From assembly GCA_900542835.1 (NCBI GenBank), contig UQPB01000050.1, positions 1 through 22,222 of the forward strand: 22,222 bases of DNA, read 5' to 3'. Positions 1 through 9,743 of the stretch are shown piece after piece; within the stretch, counting starts at the first letter, position 1, and each line of letters opens with the position of its first letter. Source of the DNA: an uncultured Pelosinus sp. (GTDB lineage: Bacteria; Bacillota; Negativicutes; Sporomusales; Acetonemataceae). The notes beneath the pieces are model-generated. The model worked only from the letters and a program-made list of their open reading frames with translations, was not told the DNA's origin and searched no databases. Position numbers and translations under genes: made by a program.

Positions 1-2
1 AA

Positions 3-39
3 CCTCCGTGCCCTCCGTGTATCCTCTGTGTCCTCCGTG
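3..39. repeat. Short imperfect CCTCYGTG direct repeat array
   Basis: Four copies of an 8-base unit are seen at 3-10, 12-19, 23-30 and 32-39: CCTCCGTG three times and CCTCTGTG once. They are spaced 9, 11 and 9 bases apart. The array touches the window edge, so its real length is unknown. A T-rich run follows at 45-51. From memory, similar CCTCTGTG-like strings are scattered through many bacterial genomes with no agreed function. Nothing else is recognisable before the promoter at 158. Confidence 0.6.
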
Positions 40-157
40 GAATCGTTTTTTTCGCTCCTTGCCTTTTCCTCCCTCGCCGCCTTGCCTGTCGCTGGGGAAT
101 CGTCTTTTAACACTTGCTCTTTGTAAGCGATTGCCCTGTGGAGATCGGGGATCGTTC

Positions 158-186
158 TTGACTTTTAGCGGTGTAACCGCTATAGT
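158..186 (+). promoter_or_regulatory. Sigma-A type promoter of the valS T-box leader
   Basis: A -35 box TTGACT (158-163) and a -10 box TATAGT (181-186) are separated by exactly 17 bases, each differing from consensus by one base. Transcription would begin near 192-194, just before the T-box Stem I region. It is the best promoter match in the window. Confidence 0.8.
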
Positions 187-193
187 TATCATA

Positions 194-436
194 GATATGG
201 TAAAAAGCGATGATGAGAAGCAGTATGCTGTTGCCCGCCGGCTCAGAGAGAAGGCTCCTGGCTGTGAGGCCTTTGCGGTGGCAGGCGGAAGTCGTCTCGG
301 AGCCGTTGCGCTGACTCTCTTTGGGTAGGCGCGGCCGTTGGCGTCGTTACCGCAAAAGCGTCCGGTTTGCCGGGAAGCAAGGTGGCACCGCGGAAGAAAA
401 GCTCTTTCGTCCTTTGAGGATGAGGGGCTTTTATTA
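194..436 (+). promoter_or_regulatory. T-box riboswitch leader, valine-specific
   Basis: The leader carries the T-box landmarks in order. AGTA at 222-225 is the 5' side of the specifier-loop E motif. CAGAGAG at 244-250 is the distal Stem I signature. GAA at 288-290 is followed by tandem GTC triplets at 291-296. The T-box proper, AGGTGGCACCGCGG, lies at 380-393, just before a terminator. Uncharged tRNA-Val would pair with the GUC specifier and, through its NCCA end, with the T-box bulge, stabilising the antiterminator. Both candidate specifier triplets read valine, matching the downstream valS gene. Which GTC is the true specifier cannot be decided by eye. Confidence 0.88.
397..436 (+). terminator. 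Intrinsic terminator of the valS T-box
   Basis: AAAAGCTCTTTCGTCC (397-412) pairs with GGATGAGGGGCTTTT (418-432), with several G-U pairs and one bulged base, around a short TTTGA loop. A T-rich tract runs to about 442. Its 5' arm begins just downstream of the T-box sequence, the usual competing arrangement for T-box attenuation. Confidence 0.82.
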
Positions 437-504
437 TATTTTACCGCTGTGGAGAGAATCGGGTATCGTACTGATTTTATCCGCTGGCGGACGGGAGGAA
501 AAAC

Positions 505-3170
<2,666 letters not shown>

Positions 3171-3174
<4 letters not shown>

Positions 3175-4469
3175 TGACCTATGAGCAGGCGCTGGCGTAT
3201 TTGGCGTCGCTGCAGCGGTTCGGCATTAATCTGGGACTGGCACGAATTGAACGGCTGCTGCAGCTGCTGGGACATCCCGAGCGGCGCTTCCGCTCGCTTC
3301 ATATTGCCGGCACCAACGGCAAAGGCTCCACTACGGCGATGCTGGCGTCGGCGCTGACTGCTGCCGGCATTCGTACCGGCATGTATATTTCGCCGCACCT
3401 TCTGGATTATACCGAACGCATCAGTATTGACGGCCAGCCTGTCAGCCGTTCCGGTTTCGGGGCGGCGATTGGCAAGGTAGCGGCTTTAGCCGAGGCGATG
3501 CAGGCCGAAGGCCTGGAGCACCCCACCGAATTTGAGTTGATTACGGCCGCGGCGTTTGACTGCTTCGCTGCCGCCGGTGTAGAGTATGCCGTTATCGAAA
3601 CTGGCCTGGGCGGCCGCTTCGACTCAACGAATGTCATTATCCCGGAAGTGGCGGTTATTACCAACGTTACGGTTGAGCATGCCGACAGGCTGGGACCGGA
3701 ACTGGCCGATATCGCCGGCCATAAGGCAGGGATCATCAAAGCCGGCCGGCCTGTGGTTACGGCGGCGGCCGGCGAGGCGCTGGCTGTGATCCGGGCTGAG
3801 GCGGCCAAACTCGACTCTTCGGTTTATGCCCTGGGACAGGAGTTCTTCGCTGAAGCGGCCGGCCTTCAGGACGGCAAGCAGTTGCTGGCGTTTAGCGGCG
3901 GCGTCGATGCCGGTCAATACGCCTGTTCGCTGCTGGGGCGGCATCAGGCGGCTAATGCCGCTTTGACGCTGATGACGCTGCAACTGCTGTCCGATCCAAG
4001 ACTGACGGCTGCAGCAATCCATACCGGTTTGGCGGCTGCGGTCTGGCCCGGCCGGTTTGAGATTTTGTCGCGGCGGCCGGAACTGATTATTGACGGCGCG
4101 CATAATCCCGATGGAGCCGCCGCTTTGCGGCTGACACTGGACGAGATCTATCCCGGCCGTCCGGTTGTCTTTGTGCTGGGAATGCTCGCCGATAAGGATA
4201 TTGCGGCCGTAACTTCTATCCTGGTCAGGCCGGCGGACCGGGTGGTGGCGGTTAAGCCGGATTCACCCCGGGCCGCGGAGCCTGGGGATATCATTGCTTT
4301 GTGTACGCCGGGCCAGGCGATCGCATCAACAACCGTTGCTGCCGGCATGGGCAGGGCCGCGGCCTTAGCCGGAGAAAACGGCATTGTCTGCGTCGCCGGC
4401 TCTCTCTATCAGGTCGGCGAGGCGCGTCAGGCCGCCCTTGGTGGACAAGCGATCTCCGCTCCGCTATAA
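3171..4469 (+). CDS. folC: Bifunctional folylpolyglutamate synthase / dihydrofolate synthase
   Basis: The enzyme adds glutamate to dihydropteroate and to reduced folates using ATP, and belongs to the Mur ligase superfamily. The 432-residue protein has the nucleotide-binding loop GTNGKGST at residues 47-54, a central domain with the TNVTVEHAD segment typical of the family, and the C-terminal domain motif DGAHNPDG at 308-315. Its start overlaps the valS stop as ATGATGA, so the ATG at 3171 or 3174 could serve; translational coupling to valS is likely because no strong ribosome-binding site is visible. A valS-folC pairing is common in Firmicutes. No terminator is seen after the gene. Confidence 0.95.
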
Positions 4470-4504
4470 TGAGAAGACGGCGACGGCAAGGAGCCTTCGC
4501 CGCT

Positions 4505-4537
4505 ATGCTGTACGTGTTGGTGAATAAAGGTGAATAA
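4505..4537 (+). other. Possible 10-codon leader mini-ORF overlapping the next start
   Basis: An ATG at 4505 has AAGGAG 11 bases upstream (4488-4493) and reads MLYVLVNKGE before a TAA at 4535-4537. It ends inside the start of the next gene in another frame. The GTG start of that gene has only a poor ribosome-binding site, so terminating ribosomes could reinitiate there. Translation of the mini-ORF is inference; it may be chance. Confidence 0.3.
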
Positions 4538-5813
4538 AGCGCTGCTTTCGCAGAAGAATGACGACTGGCTAAGCCGCCTTCTCAATACCCTGATCATCGC
4601 TGTTGTCTTCTTTTTGCCGCTGTCTCTGGACGTCGCCACCGCTTTTCTGGCGGCTGGATCGCTGGTCTGGTTTGGCAGAATGCTGTTTGGCCGCGGCGAG
4701 TTTGGCCGTCTGCCATTTGACAATATTTTGATTTTGCTGCTACTGCTCGGTTTGCTATCCATTGCGGGATCGCCGGACCGTTTCTTCAGTATTTATAATT
4801 ACGGTCATTTGATGGGGCGCTACGTGCTGTTGTATTATCTTGTCGGCCACAATGTCCGCTCTCTGGACCAGATTAAACGGCTGCTGGCAGCGTTGCTGGC
4901 TTCGGCGGTGCTGGTCTCAGTTTATGGCTTTTATCAATATATATTCGGCGTGGATATCTCGGCGTTTGAATGGGTGGATGCGCAGCAATTTCCTGATTTG
5001 AAGGTCCGGGTGTTCTCTACCTGGCAGAACCCGAATCTGCTGGCCGGTTTTCTTGTCAGCATAATGGCAATTGTCATTGGCATTAGCCTGCATTTGACAG
5101 CCGGGGAGCAGCGCCTGTCATTGTTGATGCTTTTTCTGCTGTTAGGCGGCTGTCTGCTTTTGACCTATTCCCGTGGTGCCTGGCTGAGCCTGGCGGTAAT
5201 CGTCGCCGCCTACGGCCTGTTGTCTGATCGACGGCTGATGTGGCTGCTTCTGCTTATACCTGTCGTTATGCTCTGCTTTGGCGATGTATCGGAGCGGGCC
5301 GCATCGATCCTTCATCCCACCGACACTTCGTCAACGCTGCGGCTGGCCTTGTGGCACAGCACACTGGCCATGATCCGGGACAATCCGCTGACAGGCATCG
5401 GCTGGGGCGCGTACTGGCTGGTGTATCCGCATTATGACTATTTTATCAATGATGATAAAACAATTATTTTTCACGCCCACAACCTGTATTTGCATCTGGC
5501 GGCCGAAACCGGCATTCCCGGCCTGGCGGCGTTTGTTGCGTTTATGGGCTGTCATGCGCGGCTGGCGATACGGCTGCTGCGTCAGGCGGTTCCGCCCTGG
5601 ATCAGGGGGCTGCTCGCCGGCCTGACCGCTGCCATTCTCGGACTGATTGTCAGCGGCCTGACCGATCATATCCTGTTCAGCATCCAAATGTCAATGCTGG
5701 CCTGGCTGTTATTTGCCATTGTCATTGCCGTCAGGCAGGCGGCGGTGGCTGACAATTTGAAAAATTCCTGCGCGCCGCGGCAGGAAAAAGGCGTAGTAGA
5801 GCGAAATACATAA
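4530..5813 (+). CDS. O-antigen ligase family (Wzy/WaaL-like) membrane protein
   Basis: This 427-residue integral membrane protein has about 10-12 hydrophobic segments, including residues 17-50, 65-80, 115-140, 170-190, 196-212, 217-250 and a cluster from 325 to 405. Family motifs are visible: TWQNPNLLAG, the TYSRGAW segment, NPLTGIGWG and HAHNLYLHLAAETGIPGL. These proteins transfer or polymerise lipid-linked glycans on the outer face of the inner membrane; WaaL joins O-antigen to lipid A-core. That would fit a diderm Firmicute, but the substrate cannot be read from sequence. The GTG start is bounded by an in-frame TGA at 4521-4523 and sits in a tandem 10-base duplication, with a weak ribosome-binding site. 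A terminator follows. Confidence 0.85.
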   Translation: MNKALLSQKNDDWLSRLLNTLIIAVVFFLPLSLDVATAFLAAGSLVWFGRMLFGRGEFGRLPFDNILILLLLLGLLSIAGSPDRFFSIYNYGHLMGRYVLLYYLVGHNVRSLDQIKRLLAALLASAVLVSVYGFYQYIFGVDISAFEWVDAQQFPDLKVRVFSTWQNPNLLAGFLVSIMAIVIGISLHLTAGEQRLSLLMLFLLLGGCLLLTYSRGAWLSLAVIVAAYGLLSDRRLMWLLLLIPVVMLCFGDVSERAASILHPTDTSSTLRLALWHSTLAMIRDNPLTGIGWGAYWLVYPHYDYFINDDKTIIFHAHNLYLHLAAETGIPGLAAFVAFMGCHARLAIRLLRQAVPPWIRGLLAGLTAAILGLIVSGLTDHILFSIQMSMLAWLLFAIVIAVRQAAVADNLKNSCAPRQEKGVVERNT

Positions 5814-5826
5814 ACCATAATCTAGA

Positions 5827-5857
5827 CAGGGCTGATTTTTAGCCCTGATCATTTTTT
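5827..5857 (+). terminator. Intrinsic terminator after the O-antigen ligase gene
   Basis: A perfect 7-bp stem, CAGGGCT (5827-5833) with AGCCCTG (5841-5847), encloses a 7-base loop. ATC and a TTTTTT run (5852-5857) follow. It separates the housekeeping block from the hydrogenase locus. Confidence 0.85.
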
Positions 5858-5866
5858 ATCCAAAAG

Positions 5867-5886
5867 TTTGTGAATTTTCGAACATT
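5867..5886 (+). promoter_or_regulatory. Candidate Rex operator before the hydrogenase locus
   Basis: The segment TTTGTGAATTTTCGAACATT contains one perfect Rex half-site, TTGTGAA. An outer ACA (5882-5884) sits at the spacing expected for the symmetric TGTGAAnnnnTTCACA operator, but the inner three bases of the right half do not match. It lies 21 bases before the first hydrogenase-locus start codon. The rex gene is encoded downstream at 14566. Assignment is inference from the half-site, spacing and context. Confidence 0.4.
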
Positions 5887-5907
5887 GAGCAAAAAGGAGG
5901 AAAAACG

Positions 5908-6276
5908 GTGATTCTCGGCGATGCCTGTAAACTGCTGGAAGCGGAAGTAATCTGGGGCGAAGCCTGTCTCGGCCGGGAACTCCAAACCGCTTGCGGCGCC
6001 GATCTGATGAGCGATGTTTTGGCCTATGCCAAAGAAAAGACGCTGCTGTTAACCGGACTAACCAATATTCAGGCGGTCAGGACCGCGGAAATCAGCGATC
6101 TGGCCGGAATCGTATTTGTGCGCGGCAAGCGGCCGGAGCAGGACCTGATCCGGCTGGCGGCCGCGAAGGGAATCCCGCTGCTGGCAACCGAGCTGCCAAT
6201 GTTCGAGTCCTGCGGCATTTTGTTTAAAAACGGCGTTAAGGGGTGTGCAAAAAGGGTGGTGCCGGGTGAGCCCTGA
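5908..6276 (+). CDS. DRTGG-type domain protein, hydrogenase-locus paralogue 1
   Basis: This is a small soluble protein of 122 residues. Its fold signature is an alternating beta/alpha pattern ending in IPLLATELPMFESCGILF followed by a GVKG stretch, which resembles the stand-alone DRTGG domains found in [FeFe]-hydrogenase loci. That domain is also found at the N-terminus of some phosphotransacetylase-like and kinase-like proteins and may bind a small ligand; its function here is unknown. It aligns along most of its length with the protein at 8084, including the PLL-ET and GxKG landmarks. The GTG start has AAGGAGG at 5894-5900. It is the first gene after a terminator and a Rex-like site, and the next gene begins inside its last codons. 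Confidence 0.75.
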   Translation: MILGDACKLLEAEVIWGEACLGRELQTACGADLMSDVLAYAKEKTLLLTGLTNIQAVRTAEISDLAGIVFVRGKRPEQDLIRLAAAKGIPLLATELPMFESCGILFKNGVKGCAKRVVPGEP

Positions 6277-6694
6277 GACCGGAATTAGCATTGAAATGCC
6301 GCTTAACGGTTCTGATTTTGAAAAGGCCGGCGAAGCGTCCAGTAAAATTAAACGGGTTCTGCAGCAGATCGGCATCCGCCCCGACATTATTCGCCGGATT
6401 GCCATTGGTGCTTATGAGGCGGAAATGAATGTGATCATCCACGCGGAGCGAGGACTGATCCGGGCGACTATTCAGCCGGAGGCGACTACTCTTTTGGTGG
6501 AGGATGAGGGACCGGGCATTCCTGATATCGAACTGGCGATGCGGGAAGGCTATTCCACCGCTCCCGACCACGTCCGGGAGATGGGCTTTGGCGCTGGCAT
6601 GGGACTGCCGAATATGGCGCGTTGCGCCGATCAGTTTTCTATTCAATCCAAGCTTGGCTGCGGAACCCGCATTGTTATGACAATCCGGCATTGA
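6266..6694 (+). CDS. RsbW-like anti-sigma factor / serine kinase-type ATP-binding protein
   Basis: This 142-residue protein is a single GHKL-type ATPase domain. The N box is E51-x3-N55 in the GAYEAEMNVIIHA segment. The G1 box is EDEGPGIPD near residues 79-87, and the glycine-rich lid GFGAGMGLPNM lies near 105-115. This matches RsbW/SpoIIAB-type anti-sigma factor kinases, which bind ATP and phosphorylate small anti-anti-sigma partners. No sigma factor or STAS-domain partner is in the window. An in-frame GTG at 6245 would add seven residues, but GGTGG six bases before the GTG at 6266 favours the later start. It overlaps the preceding gene by 11 bases, suggesting coupled translation within the hydrogenase locus. 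Confidence 0.82.
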   Translation: MSPETGISIEMPLNGSDFEKAGEASSKIKRVLQQIGIRPDIIRRIAIGAYEAEMNVIIHAERGLIRATIQPEATTLLVEDEGPGIPDIELAMREGYSTAPDHVREMGFGAGMGLPNMARCADQFSIQSKLGCGTRIVMTIRH

Positions 6695-6728
6695 CCGGCA
6701 ACCGCAAATCGGGATGGGTGGTGTAAGC

Positions 6729-8039
6729 GTGAATACATATTTTCACTCGGTGCGCTTGCTGCCAGACCGCTGTAAAGGCTGCGTTAACTGTATCAAGCGC
6801 TGTCCGACGGAAGCGATTCGGATCCGCGGCGGCAAGGCCCGGATTATCGAAGCCCGCTGTATTGACTGCGGCGAATGCATTCGCCGCTGTTCCAGCCATG
6901 CTAAATCGGCGGTTACCGATTCAATTGAAGATTTGCCTCGTTTTTCCTACAATATTGCCTTGCCGGCGCCGACTCTGTATGCTCAGTTTGGTGCCGACAC
7001 GCCATTGGAGTCCATTCTGTACGGTTTGAAACGGCTGGGATTTGACGCGGTGTTTGAGGTGGCCCGCGGCGCCGATTTTGTTTCCCGCGCTATTGGAGGC
7101 TATCTGCGCCAGGGTGGCTGCTGTCTGCCGGCGATTTCCTCCGCCTGCCCTGCGGTTGTCCGCCTTATTCAGGTTAAGTTTCCGGAATTGATTGAACATT
7201 TGGTGCCGTTTGCGGCGCCGGCGGAAGTTGCCGCCAAACTGGCCCGGGAATTGGCAAAACGTGAAACCGGGCTGGCAGCGGCGGATATCGGCGCCTGGTT
7301 TCTGACCCCCTGTCCGGCTAAAATGACAGCGGTTAAACAACCGCTGGGCAGTGAACAGTCGCATCTTAGCGGCGCGATCGCCATATCAAAAATTTACAGT
7401 GACTTACTGAAGGTACTGCCGTGCGAGCCGGCTGCGGCTATTTGTTCCCGGGCTTCTCCTCTCGGTGTCGGCTGGGCTGTTTCCGGCGGCGAGGCGCTTG
7501 CGGTGGCGCCGGTTCAGACGCTGGTTGTTGACGGGATTCACCGTGTGAGTGAAATCCTTGAGCAGATTGCGCTGGGGAAATTGAAGCACGCCGGCTATAT
7601 TGAAGCGCTGGCCTGTGCCGGCGGCTGTATTGGCGGGCCGCTGACAGTGGAAAACCGCTATGTTGCGGAAGACCGTATGCTGCGGCGGGCGCAGGGCTGG
7701 CAGCCGTCCGGCGATGATGCTTTACTGGAATCGGTTTACCGGGAGATTGCGGCCGATGCCCGGGCGGCGATTGAACCGCAGCCGGCTATGCGTATGGATG
7801 CGGATATTTTACAAGCGATTTCCAAAGTGGAATTGATGGAAATGCTGCTTGAACGGCTGCCGGGACTGGACTGCGGCGCCTGCGGCTCTCCCGGCTGCAA
7901 GGCGCTGGCTGAGGACATCGCTCAGGGAATAGCCAGCGAAACAGATTGTGTGTTTAAGCTGCGGGAGAAGGTTCGCGATCTGGCGCAGGAGATGGTGGGA
8001 CTGGCGGGTAAATTGCCGCCGTCGCTTACAAAATTATAA
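6729..8039 (+). CDS. Putative sensory [FeFe]-hydrogenase-like protein (HydS type)
   Basis: This 436-residue iron-sulfur protein has two N-terminal 4Fe-4S motifs (C15/C18/C21/C25 and C44/C47/C50/C54). A hydrogenase large-subunit-like domain follows, and a C-terminal 4Fe-4S module of the LDCGACGSPGC type carries C382, C385, C390 and C407. All four H-cluster cysteines are present: C140 in SSACP, C195 in TPCPAK, and C296/C300 in ACAGGC. The C140-C195 distance of 55 equals the spacing in classical enzymes. The proton-relay cysteine of TSCCP is replaced by Ala139, as in putative sensory hydrogenases, and the third motif reads GCIGGP rather than GCxGGGGQP. It probably senses H2 or redox state rather than turning over fast. 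GGTGG seven bases before GTG 6729 favours this start over ATG 6714. Confidence 0.8.
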   Translation: MNTYFHSVRLLPDRCKGCVNCIKRCPTEAIRIRGGKARIIEARCIDCGECIRRCSSHAKSAVTDSIEDLPRFSYNIALPAPTLYAQFGADTPLESILYGLKRLGFDAVFEVARGADFVSRAIGGYLRQGGCCLPAISSACPAVVRLIQVKFPELIEHLVPFAAPAEVAAKLARELAKRETGLAAADIGAWFLTPCPAKMTAVKQPLGSEQSHLSGAIAISKIYSDLLKVLPCEPAAAICSRASPLGVGWAVSGGEALAVAPVQTLVVDGIHRVSEILEQIALGKLKHAGYIEALACAGGCIGGPLTVENRYVAEDRMLRRAQGWQPSGDDALLESVYREIAADARAAIEPQPAMRMDADILQAISKVELMEMLLERLPGLDCGACGSPGCKALAEDIAQGIASETDCVFKLREKVRDLAQEMVGLAGKLPPSLTKL

Positions 8040-8083
8040 GAGCGCTGCGTCTGCTTGGCACAGGCTCGATGGGGGTGTGTCTG

Positions 8084-8425
8084 ATGACTGTGGATGATGT
8101 TCTGGCCGTGCTGCCGGCTGTCTGTGTTGCCGGCAGGGATGGCGGCGCTGCCTGTATCAGCGGCGGTTATGTTTCCGATTTGCTCAGCAATGTAATGGGA
8201 AAAGCCGCCGCCGGCAATGTCTGGATTACCATGCAGGGGCATCCAAATATCATTGCGGTGGCCTCGCTAGTCGGCTTAGCGGCCGTTGTCGTCGCCGGCG
8301 GCGTTGTTCCGGACGCAGCGACAGTGGAAAAAGCCGAGCAGGAGGGCATTCCTCTGTTGGTTTGTGAAACTTCTTCCTTTGATTGTGTCGGACGCTTATA
8401 TACTTTAGGTATTAAAGGTCTGTAA
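8084..8425 (+). CDS. DRTGG-type domain protein, hydrogenase-locus paralogue 2
   Basis: This small 113-residue protein is rich in small hydrophobic residues. It shares its layout with the protein at 5908: an SDLL segment, an NIIAVASLVGLAAVVVAGG core, IPLLVCET, a Cys-Val-Gly in place of Cys-Gly-Ile, and a terminal GIKGL. It is therefore a second copy of the DRTGG-type domain in the same locus. No catalytic residue set is evident, so a ligand-binding or scaffold role is the most that can be inferred. GGGGGTG at 8071-8077 lies six bases before the ATG at 8084; an in-frame ATG at 8069 is less well placed. The stop overlaps the next start as TAATG. Confidence 0.72.
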   Translation: MTVDDVLAVLPAVCVAGRDGGAACISGGYVSDLLSNVMGKAAAGNVWITMQGHPNIIAVASLVGLAAVVVAGGVVPDAATVEKAEQEGIPLLVCETSSFDCVGRLYTLGIKGL

Positions 8426-9183
8426 TGCGCGCCTATCTTGCCGATTTGCACATTCACACACTGCTGTCCCCCTGCGCCTCGGTGGAAATGACGCCGCGTC
8501 ATATTGTACGCCGTTCGGCTCAACTGGGCATTAACATCATCGCCATTACCGATCATAACGCCTGCGATAACGTCGCCGCGGCGATTGAGGCCGCTGAAGG
8601 AACCGGCGTTGCCGTTATCCCCGGCATGGAGGTGGAAACCAGAGAGGAAGCGCACTTGTTGACTCTGTTTGAAACGCTGTCGCAGCTGGCTGTCTGGGAT
8701 GCCTGGGTGCGGCAGCGGCGAACGGGACGTAAAAATGATGAAAGACGGTTTGGCGCGCAATTTGTCGTTGATGCGGCTGATAATCTGGTGCGGGTGGAAG
8801 AAGCGATGCTGCTCGGCGCTATTGACGCCTCTGTCAACGAAGTGACCGAAGCTGTCGCCTCTATCGGCGGCATGACAATCGCCGCGCATATTGACCGGCC
8901 CGCGTATAGTCTGTTGGCACAGCTGGGCTTTATTCCGGGCGATGCGGGCTTGGCTGCGGTTGAAGTATCGAGGCTGACTGACTGGACCAAGGCCTGGCGC
9001 ATGCCGGCTATCGGCCGTCTGCCGGTTATTACCGCTTCCGATGCCCATAGCATGGAGGACTTGGTCAGCGGGCCCCGGACACAATTTATCCTTGAGCAGG
9101 CGGCTCTCTGTGAAATCAGGCTGGCGCTGGCCGGCCAACGGGAGCGGCGCATAGCAGCCGGCGGTATGATAGGCGGCGCTTAG
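8425..9183 (+). CDS. PHP-domain metal-dependent phosphoesterase
   Basis: This 252-residue protein of the PHP superfamily (histidinol phosphatase / DNA polymerase III PHP fold) is related to small TrpH/YciV-like phosphoesterases that cleave nucleotides or phospho-compounds. The metal-binding residues are all visible: H9 and H11 in LHIHT, D43 and H44 in ITDHN, E69 in GMEVE, H77, H155 in AHIDRP, and D206 and H208 in SDAHS. It should thus be an active enzyme with a di- or trinuclear metal site. The substrate is not known. PHP proteins recur beside DRTGG proteins in clostridial hydrogenase loci, which suggests turnover of a phosphorylated signal or protein; that is inference. It is translationally coupled to the preceding gene by TAATG. 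Confidence 0.85.
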   Translation: MRAYLADLHIHTLLSPCASVEMTPRHIVRRSAQLGINIIAITDHNACDNVAAAIEAAEGTGVAVIPGMEVETREEAHLLTLFETLSQLAVWDAWVRQRRTGRKNDERRFGAQFVVDAADNLVRVEEAMLLGAIDASVNEVTEAVASIGGMTIAAHIDRPAYSLLAQLGFIPGDAGLAAVEVSRLTDWTKAWRMPAIGRLPVITASDAHSMEDLVSGPRTQFILEQAALCEIRLALAGQRERRIAAGGMIGGA

Positions 9184-9254
9184 GCAAGCGCTGATTAAGT
9201 TAATTAGGCTTACCTGGCTACTGATAATGCAACAGCTTGAAGGAGGAATTATGA

Positions 9255-9743
9255 ATGAGCAACCATGAATGCTGCTGCGGCGGCAATAACGGCCGCTTGA
9301 CGCAACTGGATGAAATTCTGGCCAAATACCAGGGGGGCAAAGGGGCGCTGATTCCTGTTCTGCAGGAGGCGCAGCACGCTTACGGCTATTTATCGAAAGA
9401 TGTTGTCGAACATCTGGCGAAAGCGCTGGACATCCCGGTCAGCCAGGTTTATGGCGTCATTACCTTCTATTCGCAGTTTCATTTGAACCCGCGGGGGCGT
9501 AACATAATCCGCGTCTGTCAAGGGACGGCCTGCCATGTCCGCGGTGGCAAGGCCATTCTCAAGGCGCTGGAGGATCAACTGAAGGTTGCCGCCGGCAGTA
9601 CCACGCCGGATCTGAAGTTTACGCTGGAAACAGTTGCCTGTATAGGCGCCTGCGGCCTGGCACCGGTGCTGATGGTCAACGACGATACCCACGGCCGGCT
9701 GACGCCGGAGGCGATTCCGGATATTCTGGCCCGCTACGAATAA
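9255..9743 (+). CDS. hydC: [FeFe]-hydrogenase HydC subunit (NuoE-like, 2Fe-2S)
   Basis: This 162-residue thioredoxin-like [2Fe-2S] protein is homologous to the 24-kDa NuoE subunit of complex I. The cluster ligands are C88 and C93 in RVCQGTAC and C129 and C133 in VACIGACG. The helical N-terminal half contains the typical ALIPVLQEAQHAYGYL and GVITFYSQF segments. In HydABC-type enzymes this subunit transfers electrons next to the NADH-binding HydB. An unusual N-terminal CCC triplet (residues 6-8) may bind a metal or be dispensable. AGGAGG (9241-9246) sits eight bases before the ATG; an ATG at 9251 gives only a five-residue peptide. The stop overlaps the next start as TAATG. Confidence 0.93.
   Translation: MSNHECCCGGNNGRLTQLDEILAKYQGGKGALIPVLQEAQHAYGYLSKDVVEHLAKALDIPVSQVYGVITFYSQFHLNPRGRNIIRVCQGTACHVRGGKAILKALEDQLKVAAGSTTPDLKFTLETVACIGACGLAPVLMVNDDTHGRLTPEAIPDILARYE

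Noticed and set aside
8..328. 106-codon frame covering the valS leader
   Set aside because: It crosses the promoter and T-box, has no ribosome-binding site, and its product is composition-driven.
5764..5786. TTCCTGC/GCAGGAA hairpin near the end of the O-antigen ligase gene
   Set aside because: It lies inside the coding region and is followed by AAAAAG rather than T; the better terminator is at 5827-5857.
8167..9138. 323-codon open frame on the - strand opposite the PHP gene
   Set aside because: The + strand frame has the full PHP motif set; the antisense translation is low-complexity and unrecognisable.
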